Shown here: positions 6,290-13,347 of the stretch, piece by piece
Numbering within the stretch: the stretch's first letter is position 1
How the letters are laid out: every line of letters begins with the position of its first letter
Assembly (NCBI GenBank): GCA_937876395.1
Contig: CALEIM010000192.1
Location: forward strand, 1 to 16,104
DNA length: 16,104 nt
Source of the DNA: an uncultured Wenzhouxiangella sp.
GTDB taxonomy: Bacteria > Pseudomonadota > Gammaproteobacteria > Xanthomonadales > Wenzhouxiangellaceae
Reading direction: 5' to 3'
Made by a program: the position numbers and the translations under genes
Notes under the pieces: generated by a model
The model's input: only the letters and a program-made list of their open reading frames with translations
Databases searched by the model: none
Told to the model about the DNA's origin: nothing

Positions 6290-6407
6290 GGTGCTCCGGC
6301 CGGTGAGTAATTCGGAGTTGTTGCAGATTGGCAACAGCGCCATATAGCCTGTAATTCAGTGATGACCGGGATTGCGGCAGATCGGATACCGGCGGCCTGC
6401 GCTGGTG

Positions 6408-6437
6408 TTGTATTTTTGCCATGGAAGCGGCTAAACT
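6408..6437 (+). promoter_or_regulatory. candidate promoter of the FadL-like gene
   Basis: TTGTAT (6408-6413), an 18-base spacer and TAAACT (6432-6437) lie directly ahead of the outer-membrane protein gene. Transcription would begin near 6444, next to the GTG at 6446 and about 29 bases before the alternative GTG at 6473. The upstream part of this 156-base gap also contains a 6-bp hairpin (TGTTGC/GCAACA, 6319-6336) without a T-run. Confidence 0.4.
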
Positions 6438-6445
6438 AGACTCAG

Positions 6446-7657
6446 GTGTCTTTCCAACGGCTGCGGCTTGAAGTGAAACAACGGCTTGCAATAATTCTGG
6501 TTCTCGCCTTCGGCTTGTCGGCGGCGGCGCCGGCGCTGTCCATGCCTCGCTACGGCGCGCCGCTGTTTTCCTCGCAGGTCGGGCTGGCGTGGTACATGGT
6601 TGCCTTTGAACTCGGGCCGTGGGAGCAGTACCTGATCCACGAACTGACCCCCGAGCTGGAGCGCCTGCCGGCGCGTGAGCTGCCGCACATCAGCTGGCTG
6701 AATCTCGATGACGCCATCATTCTGCCGGAGTTTGCCCGCCGCCTGGTGAGCGGTGCCGAGCTGGCGCCCTTTGCCCTGTCCCTGCAGCAATTCCGCTCAA
6801 GCCTGCTGCTGCCGCAGACGCTGGGCAGCGGTCTGGGTGAAATCAACGCATTCGAGCAGTCGATGGTCATGCCGGGAGTCACTCGGCGCCTGTCAGACCA
6901 CAGCGCATTGACCGTCAGCGCGGTGCTGGCCAGTCAGCGCTTCGGGGCTGCTGAAATGAATCTCCAGTCGGCTGACCGGCCGCTGGATTCCAGTCCGGCC
7001 TGGCTGGGCTTCGATCCGCGCCGCAACGAGGTTTCGCACGGCAGCGGCCTGCGCTTCGCCTTCAACAGTGAACTGACCGCCGGAGTGCGCCTGGAAGCGG
7101 CGTTTCAGTCGCGCATCAATATGGATGAGTTTGCCAGCCTGCGCGGCCTGCACGGCATCAGCGCCGAGCTGGATATTCCACCGCGCGTCCAGGTGGGTCT
7201 GGAGCTGAGCACGGGTGAGCGCTCACACTTCAACTTGAGCGTGGCACAGATTTTCTACAGTGATGTCAGTGCGTTTCCCAGCCGAGCGCTGCCGGCGCGC
7301 TTCACCGCCCTGCTGGGCGATCGCAACAGCCCGCAGTTTGCCTGGGGTGACCTGACCGTCTACAGCCTCGGCTGGCGCTGGAACCTGGACAGCGACGTCG
7401 AAATGTTTCTGGACTACCGCACGCGTACCCAGCCGCGCCCAACCGACCCAGGCCTGGCCGCCGCGCTGGATTCCGAGCTGGCCAGCAACGCTTTCCTGGC
7501 CGGAATTTCCAAGGGTGTGGGCCAGTTCAGCCGGATTCACCTCAACGCGGCCTACGCACCGCCGGAATATGCCTTCGGTGGCCATGTATTGGGCGTGATC
7601 TCGGACAAGTTTGACCAGGGCCTTGAAGTGCAGGCCATGCTCAGCATGTCGTTTTAG
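6446..7657 (+). CDS. FadL-like outer-membrane beta-barrel protein
   Basis: This protein of up to 403 residues has a signal peptide (LAIILVLAFGLSAAAPALS) and a C-terminal Phe (AMLSMSF), as in outer-membrane barrels. Alternating polar/apolar strands run through the second half. Segments such as VQVGLELSTGERSHFNLSVAQIFYSDVSAF, WGDLTVYSLGWRWNL and HVLGVISDKF-x-QGLEVQAML resemble the strand pattern of FadL/OMPP1 family transporters of hydrophobic compounds. The N-terminal third (FELGPWEQYLIHELTPEL) is less typical, and the substrate cannot be inferred. GTG at 6446 is the longest start; GTG at 6473 gives a cleaner signal peptide beginning VKQRL. Neither has a good ribosome-binding site. It sits alone with its own promoter and a hairpin downstream. 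Confidence 0.6.
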   Translation: MSFQRLRLEVKQRLAIILVLAFGLSAAAPALSMPRYGAPLFSSQVGLAWYMVAFELGPWEQYLIHELTPELERLPARELPHISWLNLDDAIILPEFARRLVSGAELAPFALSLQQFRSSLLLPQTLGSGLGEINAFEQSMVMPGVTRRLSDHSALTVSAVLASQRFGAAEMNLQSADRPLDSSPAWLGFDPRRNEVSHGSGLRFAFNSELTAGVRLEAAFQSRINMDEFASLRGLHGISAELDIPPRVQVGLELSTGERSHFNLSVAQIFYSDVSAFPSRALPARFTALLGDRNSPQFAWGDLTVYSLGWRWNLDSDVEMFLDYRTRTQPRPTDPGLAAALDSELASNAFLAGISKGVGQFSRIHLNAAYAPPEYAFGGHVLGVISDKFDQGLEVQAMLSMSF

Positions 7658-7709
7658 CGCCGACGGCTTTTCAACACCCCCGCTGCAACAACACTCCTGA
7701 ATGAGACGA

Positions 7710-7747
7710 TGCCCGGTGGCCTTCTTGCGGGGAAGGCCCACCGGGCA
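7710..7747 (+). terminator. strong GC-rich hairpin after the FadL-like gene
   Basis: TGCCCGGTGG-CCTT (7710-7723) pairs with AAGGCCCACCGGGCA (7733-7747), giving 14 base pairs with one bulged C and a loop of about nine bases. It lies 52 bases after the stop codon. No T-run follows on the + strand, so it may act as an RNA-stabilising 3' end or a Rho-assisted terminator rather than a classic intrinsic terminator. Confidence 0.5.
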
Positions 7748-7770
7748 GGGCTATCCATGCGGAATGAATC

Positions 7771-7776
7771 TATAAT
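7771..7776 (+). promoter_or_regulatory. -10 element (TATAAT) abutting the AI-2E family gene
   Basis: A perfect TATAAT ends 6 bases before the ATG at 7783. The standard distance would put the transcription start on the A of the ATG, giving a leaderless mRNA. No -35 is evident 16-18 bases upstream, and there is no Shine-Dalgarno sequence in the gap. Confidence 0.5.
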
Positions 7777-7782
7777 CGGCTC

Positions 7783-8961
7783 ATGATTGCGCGCGTCAAC
7801 GAGTGGTTCCAGCGACAGTTTTCTGATCCTCAGGTCGTCATTCTCATCCTGTCGCTGGCGATTGGTGTCGTCGCCGTGCTGCTGTTTGGCAAAATGCTCG
7901 CGCCGGTGCTAGCCAGCCTGATCCTGGCCTATCTGCTGGAAGGTCCCGTGCAGCGGCTGGAACGCGCTGGCGCGCCGCGGCTGCTGGCGGTCAGCGCGGT
8001 GTTTGTAGGCTTCATGGCGGTGCTGGTGTATCTGCTGTTCGTGCTGGTACCCATGCTGACCCGCCAAGTGGCCGCCATCGTCCGCGATCTGCCCGGCTAC
8101 GTCGCCCAGGCTCAGGACTGGGTGGCCACGCTGCCCGAACGTTATCCGCTGTTTGTTGCACCAGCCCTCAGCGATGAGCCGGGGGAGAGTGGAGGGGCTA
8201 TCCTGGAAAATGGTGAACTGCTGATCGACGAGGCCGAACACGAGCTGGCCCTGATCTCACAGGAGCAGCTTTCGAACATCCTCGACAATCTCGGCGCCGA
8301 GGCGATCAGCTACGGTGCCACTCTGGTGTCGTTTTCGGGCGTGATCAACGCGGTCCACTTGCTCGTTTTCTTCGTGCTGATCCCGGTACTGGTGTTCTTT
8401 TTTCTCAAGGACAAGGTGGTCCTGATCCGCTGGTTCAGCCAGTATCTGCCGCGTGATCGGGCGCTGGTAACCAGCGTCTGGCAGGAAGTGGATTCCCAGA
8501 TCGGCAACTATATTCGCGGCAAGGTGCTCGAGATCCTGATCGTCTGGATCGCCACCTATATCGTATTTTCCCTGTTGGGGCTGCCTTTCGTAATGCTGGT
8601 GTCGATGCTGGTCGGCTTTTCGGTGCTTATCCCCTATATTGGTGCGGCGGTGGCGACGATCCCGGTCGCCTTGGCGGCGCTGTTTGCCTTTGGTCTGTCG
8701 GCGCCGTTCTGGTATGTCCTGATTGCTTACGCCATTATTCAGGCGCTCGATGGCAATGTGCTCGTCCCCATCCTGTTTTCAGAGGTGGTCAGCCTGCATC
8801 CGGTGGCCATTATTATCGCCGTGCTGTTGTTTGGCGGAATCTGGGGATTCTGGGGCGTATTCTTCGCCATTCCACTCGGTACCCTGGTCAACGCCGTGCT
8901 GCGCGCCTGGCCGCGCCGAGAGCGTGAGACCTGCGACGAGTCCAGCGACTCGCCCGCCTGA
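7783..8961 (+). CDS. AI-2E family transporter (PerM/YdgG/YhhQ-like permease)
   Basis: This is a 392-residue inner-membrane protein of the AI-2E transporter superfamily. Hydrophobic segments fall near 17-33, 36-52, 67-90, 190-208, 250-268, 271-300, 308-320 and 340-366, with a soluble stretch of about 90 residues between the third and fourth. Family landmarks include GNYIRGKVLEILIVW (about 241-255), the proline-rich VLIPYIGA, and LDGNVLVPILFSEVVSLHP (about 322-340). Members have been linked to export of AI-2 or to Na+/H+ exchange, but substrates are uncertain for this PerM-like branch. It ends 4 bases before the preferred murL start, so murL may be co-transcribed with it. Confidence 0.88.
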   Translation: MIARVNEWFQRQFSDPQVVILILSLAIGVVAVLLFGKMLAPVLASLILAYLLEGPVQRLERAGAPRLLAVSAVFVGFMAVLVYLLFVLVPMLTRQVAAIVRDLPGYVAQAQDWVATLPERYPLFVAPALSDEPGESGGAILENGELLIDEAEHELALISQEQLSNILDNLGAEAISYGATLVSFSGVINAVHLLVFFVLIPVLVFFFLKDKVVLIRWFSQYLPRDRALVTSVWQEVDSQIGNYIRGKVLEILIVWIATYIVFSLLGLPFVMLVSMLVGFSVLIPYIGAAVATIPVALAALFAFGLSAPFWYVLIAYAIIQALDGNVLVPILFSEVVSLHPVAIIIAVLLFGGIWGFWGVFFAIPLGTLVNAVLRAWPRRERETCDESSDSPA

Positions 8962-8965
8962 AGCT

Positions 8966-10297
8966 GTGGGCCCGATCGACACCTGGCAGCGCGGGCGCAG
9001 CGCGGTTTTTCGCTTCACCCAGCACAGTTTTGAGCCTGCCTCAGGCCGAATCCGACTCGGTTATGAACTCGACGGCATCGCCCTGGAAGAGCAGCTCAAG
9101 CTGCCACCGGTCAAGGCTGTCGCCTGCCCGCAGGCGCTTGAAGCCGCACTTGATCTGCTTCACTGGTGCGCCGGAATCAGCTACTGGAAGGCGGGTTGCC
9201 CGCAAACCATTGAGTTCACCACCCCCCGTCGCCCCGACGCCTGGCAGGCCGCCTGGCTGGATCGCCTGTATCGCGAAGGTCTGGCCGAGTTTGCCTGGCT
9301 AAACGAGCTGGATCGGTCGCGCTGGGCAGGTTTTGAACGCGCCGAGCTGGCCGATCGGTCCGCATCAGCCAGCCGCTGCACGCTGCCCAGACGGCACCTG
9401 GTGCCCATGGGCGGTGGCAAGGACAGCCTGGTTGCTCTGGAGCGTCTGCGCAGCCTCGGCTACGGCCTGACCACCGTGCAGGTCGGCCAGGCCGCGCTGA
9501 TCGCTGAGGTTGCGCGACTGACGAACAGCGATCACCTGATGGTCGAGCGCCGGCTTGATCCGAAACTGGCCGAGCTCAACCAGCGCGGTGCCTGGAACGG
9601 ACATGTGCCGATTACCGCCATCAACGCTTCAGCGTTGATCGTGCTGGCCCTGGTGCTGGGCTTTGATCGGGTCGTCTTTGCCAACGAACGGTCGGCCGAT
9701 GAAGCAAGCTTGCAGGCGGCCGACGGCACTCCGGTCAATCACCAGTTCTCCAAGTCGTTGATTTTCGAGCGCATGCTCGGCGACTGGCTGAAACGCTGCA
9801 TCAGTCCTGATGTGCACGTCTTCTCGCTGCTCCGACGCGATCGCGAGCTGGCCATCTGCCGCGAGTTTGCCGCTTTGGAGCACTATCACGGTACGTTTTC
9901 TTCGTGCAATCGCAACTTTCATCAAGACGGCCCGCGTGGTGCGCGCTGGTGCGGAAACTGCCCCAAGTGTCACTTCGTTTTCCTGGCCCTGGCACCGTTT
10001 CTGGCGCCAGAGCGGATGGTGGCGATTTTCGGTCGCGATCTGCTCAATGAGCCCGAGCAGGTAAATGGATTCCGAGCGCTGCTGGCGCTGGACGGTCAAA
10101 AGCCTTTCGAGTGCGTTGGTGAGGCTCTTGAGGCACGTGCGGCCGTGCTCAGTCTGGCGGCCGATACACGCTGGCGCGACCGTGCCATCGTCAAGGCGCT
10201 CGCACCCCTGATTGACTGCGCGAGCACGCCCAGCCTGGAGGTTTTGTGCCAGCCCGGCGGCGAGCATCGCATTCCCGATGAACTGCTCCATGCTTGA
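8966..10297 (+). CDS. murL: UDP-MurNAc-L-Ala-L-Glu epimerase MurL
   Basis: This 443-residue protein is identified from its sequence pattern and its pairing with a second MurD-like gene. MurL, described in Xanthomonas, epimerises the terminal L-Glu of UDP-MurNAc-L-Ala-L-Glu to D-Glu in an ATP/Mg-dependent reaction, replacing the glutamate racemase route to peptidoglycan. Residues 149-154 read GGGKDS, a PP-loop-like nucleotide site; FANERSADEASL follows near 239-249. A cysteine set C314, C329, C332, C335 (WCGNCPKCHF) lies in the C-terminal third. The GTG at 8966 avoids overlap with the preceding gene; GTG at 8924 would add 14 residues. The stop overlaps murD2 by 8 bases, indicating coupling. 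No racemase domain or cofactor motif (for example PLP) is visible. Confidence 0.87.
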   Translation: MGPIDTWQRGRSAVFRFTQHSFEPASGRIRLGYELDGIALEEQLKLPPVKAVACPQALEAALDLLHWCAGISYWKAGCPQTIEFTTPRRPDAWQAAWLDRLYREGLAEFAWLNELDRSRWAGFERAELADRSASASRCTLPRRHLVPMGGGKDSLVALERLRSLGYGLTTVQVGQAALIAEVARLTNSDHLMVERRLDPKLAELNQRGAWNGHVPITAINASALIVLALVLGFDRVVFANERSADEASLQAADGTPVNHQFSKSLIFERMLGDWLKRCISPDVHVFSLLRRDRELAICREFAALEHYHGTFSSCNRNFHQDGPRGARWCGNCPKCHFVFLALAPFLAPERMVAIFGRDLLNEPEQVNGFRALLALDGQKPFECVGEALEARAAVLSLAADTRWRDRAIVKALAPLIDCASTPSLEVLCQPGGEHRIPDELLHA

Positions 10298-11624
10298 GCA
10301 GTTAGCCGGCAAGCGCATCGGCATACTCGGCTACGGCCGCGACGGCCGCGCCGCGCTTGAAGCGCTGCTTGCTCGCCAGCCAGCCGCCGAGCTCACTGTT
10401 CTGGTCGAATCGGGCACGCCCGGAGCTTGCCCCGTACCGCTGCTGAGCGGGCCTTTTGACCAGCGCCTGGGCAGTTTTGATGTCCTGATCCGTTCGCCGG
10501 GCGTGCCGGTTGATCATCCGGCCCTGGTTGCTGCCCGCCGCGTCGGTACCCGGGTGGTCAACCCGGTCTCGATCTGGCTGGCCGAACGCGCCGCGGGGCG
10601 CACCGTCATCGGGGTAACGGGTTCAAAAGGCAAAAGCACAACCGCGTCGCTGCTCGCCCATCTGTTTGGCCAGTGCGGTCGATCGGTCCTGCTGGCCGGC
10701 AATATCGGCGTGCCGGTACTTGCCCACCTGGACACCGAAGCCGAAATCGTTGTGCTTGAGCTGTCCAGCTACCAGCTTGCCGACCTGGAAGGAGCGCTTG
10801 ATCTGGGCCTGATCACCCGCCTGTTTCCTGAACACCTGGACTGGCACGGCAGCTCGGCGGCGTATTTTGCCAGCAAGCTGCGCCTGGCCGAGCTGCTCGG
10901 CGGCAAGCCGCTGCTGATCAATGCCACGGACCCCGTGCTGGTCGAACAGACCCGTGGCGTCCAGGGGCTGCTGGACGGCAATCGTCCGCCGGCCGTGCAT
11001 CGTGATGGCGATGCGCTGAAGCTGGGATCAGACCGATTGTGTGAGCGCGCCGGCTTTCCGCTTATCGGGCGGCACAATCTCGACAATGCCGCGCTGGCCT
11101 TGCAGGCCGCCATTTTGCTCGGTCACACCGCGCCGGAACTGGTTGCCGCGCTCGCCGGCTTTGAACCCCTGCCGCATCGTCTGGAGCCGGTTGCCAGCCT
11201 GGCAGGGGTCCGCTACATCAACGATTCGATTGCTACCAATCCGCATGCGACCCTGGCCGCTCTCGAAGCGCTGGCGCCGGCGCCGGTCATTTTGCTGGTC
11301 GGTGGCCAGGCGCGCCCTGCGGACTGGTCACCGGTGCTCGACCGGGTTGCCGACCACGGTCTGGCCGGCCTGATTGGCCTGCCGGACAATGGGGCCGAGC
11401 TTGTTGATCTGTTTCAGCGTCGGGCCGGGCGGAAGATTGCGCGAATGGAGTGCTGCGATGATCTTGATCAGGCGGTCATCCGGGCCAGTGCGTTGGCGGT
11501 GCCAGGCGACCAGGTGCTGCTGTCGCCCGGCGCACCCAGCTTCAATCAATTTCGCGATTTTGAACAGCGCGGCGAGCGCTTTCGCCAGGCCGTCGCCGGT
11601 CAGGCCGCGCGGTCCACGGCATAA
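10290..11624 (+). CDS. murD2: UDP-N-acetylmuramoyl-L-alanine--L-glutamate ligase MurD2
   Basis: This is a 444-residue Mur ligase of the MurD type: N-terminal Rossmann domain (GKRIGILGYGRDGRAALEAL), central ATPase domain with P-loop GVTGSKGKSTT at 108-118, catalytic Glu in VLELSSYQL (E157), FPEHLDWHG, and C-terminal domain with NDSIATNP (about 311-318) and LLSPGAPSFNQF. MurD2 adds L-Glu, not D-Glu, to UDP-MurNAc-L-Ala, making the substrate of MurL. The L-Glu assignment rests on the adjacent, overlapping murL; sequence alone cannot exclude a conventional D-Glu-specific MurD. It lies outside a dcw/mra cluster, which favours the specialised paralogue. ATG at 10290 places the Rossmann motif at the usual distance. 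Its 3' end overlaps convergent ispB by 25 bases. Confidence 0.85.
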   Translation: MLEQLAGKRIGILGYGRDGRAALEALLARQPAAELTVLVESGTPGACPVPLLSGPFDQRLGSFDVLIRSPGVPVDHPALVAARRVGTRVVNPVSIWLAERAAGRTVIGVTGSKGKSTTASLLAHLFGQCGRSVLLAGNIGVPVLAHLDTEAEIVVLELSSYQLADLEGALDLGLITRLFPEHLDWHGSSAAYFASKLRLAELLGGKPLLINATDPVLVEQTRGVQGLLDGNRPPAVHRDGDALKLGSDRLCERAGFPLIGRHNLDNAALALQAAILLGHTAPELVAALAGFEPLPHRLEPVASLAGVRYINDSIATNPHATLAALEALAPAPVILLVGGQARPADWSPVLDRVADHGLAGLIGLPDNGAELVDLFQRRAGRKIARMECCDDLDQAVIRASALAVPGDQVLLSPGAPSFNQFRDFEQRGERFRQAVAGQAARSTA

Positions 11625-12598
11625 GCGGCCAGAAACTCCAGCGCGGCGCGCTCGGCAGATTCCGGCAGGCGCTCAAGCCGCCCGCGGGCGCGCTCGGCGA
11701 GCTGCCGGGCCTGGTCCATGGCGAGATCGGCTGCCCCGGTTCGCTCCATGATGGTGCAGACCTCATCGAGTCGGTCGCTGTCCGCCGAGGCGATGATCTC
11801 GTGGAGCCGTTCGCGCTCGCCTGGCGTTGCCTTTGACAGTGCCAGGATCAGCGGCAGGGTGACCTTGCCTTCGGCCAGATCATCGCCGGCATTCTTGCCG
11901 ATTTCACTGCCATTGCCGCGGTAGTCGAGGACGTCATCGACGATCTGGAAGGCCTGACCCAGCAGCAGGCCGTAGTCGGCCAGATCATTGCAGACCGGCT
12001 GCGGACAGTCGCCAAGCACCGCACCCAGTCGGGCGCTGGCGGCAAACAGACAAGCGGTCTTGTCCGAGATGACCTGGAAATAGTCGGCCACGCTCAGGTC
12101 CGGATTGCCCATCTGCATGAGCTGCAACACCTCGCCTTCGGCGATGGTGTTGGTGGTGTCGGCCAGGATGGTCATGATCGACATGCGGTCGAGTTCGACC
12201 ATGAGCTGGAAACTGCGAGAATATAAAAAATCGCCAACCAGCACGGAGGCCGCATTCCCCCACAGACGGTGCGCGGCCACCTGGCCGCGCCGGCGCGAGG
12301 ATTCATCGACCACATCATCATGGAGCAGGGTCGAGGTGTGAATGAACTCGATGATCGCGGCCAACTTGACATGGTCGTTGCCGCGATAGCTGGCCGCCCG
12401 GGCGCTGAGCAGGTGGACCAGTGGGCGCATTCGCTTGCCGCCGCCGTTGATGATGTGGCGGCTGATCTGATTGACCAGGACGATATCGGAGGCCAGCCGA
12501 TCGGCGATGAGCTGATCGACGGCCAGACGGTCGGCCTGAGTCAGCTCAAGAATCGCATCGATTCCGGCCGGAACCGTTGGCGCAGTGGAGTGGTTCAT
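11600..12598 (-). CDS. ispB: polyprenyl (octaprenyl) diphosphate synthase
   Basis: This is a 332-residue trans-prenyltransferase that condenses isopentenyl diphosphate units onto farnesyl diphosphate to make the ubiquinone side chain. Features are GGGKRMRP (52-59), first aspartate-rich motif DDVVD at 94-98 within LLHDDVVDESSRRRG, GDFLYSRSF, and second motif DDVLD at 221-225 within QAFQIVDDVLDYRG. Small residues ahead of the first motif (HTSTLLHDD) fit a long-chain enzyme, but the exact chain length cannot be read. The ATG at 12598 is preferred; a TTG three codons upstream overlaps the -10 element. It is divergent from ssb and convergent with murD2. In many proteobacteria rplU-rpmA lie beside ispB, but they are not here. 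Confidence 0.93.
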   Translation of the reverse strand: MNHSTAPTVPAGIDAILELTQADRLAVDQLIADRLASDIVLVNQISRHIINGGGKRMRPLVHLLSARAASYRGNDHVKLAAIIEFIHTSTLLHDDVVDESSRRRGQVAAHRLWGNAASVLVGDFLYSRSFQLMVELDRMSIMTILADTTNTIAEGEVLQLMQMGNPDLSVADYFQVISDKTACLFAASARLGAVLGDCPQPVCNDLADYGLLLGQAFQIVDDVLDYRGNGSEIGKNAGDDLAEGKVTLPLILALSKATPGERERLHEIIASADSDRLDEVCTIMERTGAADLAMDQARQLAERARGRLERLPESAERAALEFLAAYAVDRAA

Positions 12599-12606
12599 GG
12601 TTGACA

Positions 12607-12612
12607 ATTATA
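12607..12612 (-). promoter_or_regulatory. -10 element (TATAAT) abutting ispB
   Basis: On the minus strand TATAAT ends 8 bases before the ispB ATG at 12598, with TGTCAACC between. No Shine-Dalgarno site fits, and no -35 is clear. The mRNA would start within about two bases of the ATG, so it would be essentially leaderless. Confidence 0.45.
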
Positions 12613-12670
12613 CGGGCCGATTTCCTTCACCGTGGCCGGTGATTCTGGCGACTGAGCTGTGCGACGCCTG

Positions 12671-12679
12671 TGCTAGACT
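12671..12679 (+). promoter_or_regulatory. extended -10 promoter of ssb
   Basis: TGCTAGACT reads as an extended -10 (TGnTAGACT) 41 bases before the ssb ATG, with no strong -35. No LexA-box-like palindrome is seen around it. It is followed by the near-perfect ribosome-binding site AAGGAG at 12704-12709. Confidence 0.4.
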
Positions 12680-12720
12680 TCCGGCAGTCCCAATCGAATG
12701 ATAAAGGAGAGGCCTTCGTC

Positions 12721-13161
12721 ATGGCCCGCGGAATCAACAAGGCTATCCTGATCGGTAACTTGGGTGCCGATCCCGAAACCCGCCACACGGCCGGCGGCAA
12801 TGCAGTAACCAATTTCAACATCGCCACGTCCGAATCCTGGCGTGATCGGCAAAGCGGCGAACAGCAGGAACGCACCGAATGGCATCGTATCGTGATGTTC
12901 GGCAAGCTCGCCGAAATTGCCGGTGAATACCTGCGCAAGGGTGCAAAAGTCTACATTGAAGGCCGCATCCAGACGCGCAAATGGCAGGGTCAGGACGGCC
13001 AGGATCGCTGGACCACCGAAATCGTCGCCAACGAAATGCAGATGCTTGACGGCCGCAGCGGCGGGGGCGGTTCGGCGCCGTTCGACGATGGTGGGTCCTC
13101 CCGACCCTCGGGCCCGCCCGACGACGGCGGTGCGGGTCTGGAGGACGATATTCCGTTCTAG
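12721..13161 (+). CDS. ssb: single-stranded DNA-binding protein
   Basis: This 146-residue SSB binds single-stranded DNA as a tetramer during replication, recombination and repair. The N-terminal OB fold (1 to about 110) shows GINKAILIGNLGADPETRHT, NAVTNFNIATSESW, EWHRIVMFGKLAEIAGEYLRKGAKVYIEGRIQTRKW, and a closing strand up to EIVANEMQML. A short Gly/Ser/Pro-rich linker leads to the acidic tip LEDDIPF that recruits partner proteins. The ATG at 12721 is set by AAGGAG 11 bases upstream; an upstream in-frame ATG (12670) lies inside the promoter and lacks a ribosome-binding site. Its linker is shorter than in E. coli SSB (178 residues). Confidence 0.97.
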   Translation: MARGINKAILIGNLGADPETRHTAGGNAVTNFNIATSESWRDRQSGEQQERTEWHRIVMFGKLAEIAGEYLRKGAKVYIEGRIQTRKWQGQDGQDRWTTEIVANEMQMLDGRSGGGGSAPFDDGGSSRPSGPPDDGGAGLEDDIPF

Positions 13162-13347
13162 AGATATACCACTTGATCCTTCGGGTCCGCCTGTAGTCTG
13201 AAGCCCGGATGCAGGGTTTTCGAAATCGGCCTTCCGCTGCTGATCCCGCTGGCCCGGATGGGTGGCGCGGGCGGATTTCCTGCTTGCCGGGCGGCGGTTT
13301 GCGAGGCTGATCAACAGGTCTGAAAACAGGCACGCGTCACACACTCC
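13162..13347. other. GC-rich intergenic region between ssb and rfbB
   Basis: 186 bases without a gene. It contains GCCCGGATG twice (13203-13211 and 13252-13260), CGGGCGG twice 20 bases apart (13268 and 13288), and CTGATC twice (13240 and 13307). No intrinsic terminator for ssb, no clear promoter for the rml operon and no structured RNA could be recognised, although the operon promoter should lie here. The small inverted and direct repeats may form RNA structure, but none is strong. Confidence 0.3.

Noticed and set aside
5225..6343. 372-codon minus frame antisense to isocitrate dehydrogenase
   Set aside because: It spans the promoter and the whole dehydrogenase gene and shows only the mirrored codon bias of that gene.
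8723..8965. Extension of murL upstream into the AI-2E gene
   Set aside because: The upstream codons overlap the end of a well-supported membrane protein in another frame and give a Ser/Cys/Pro-rich peptide; GTG at 8966 (or at most 8924) is more plausible.
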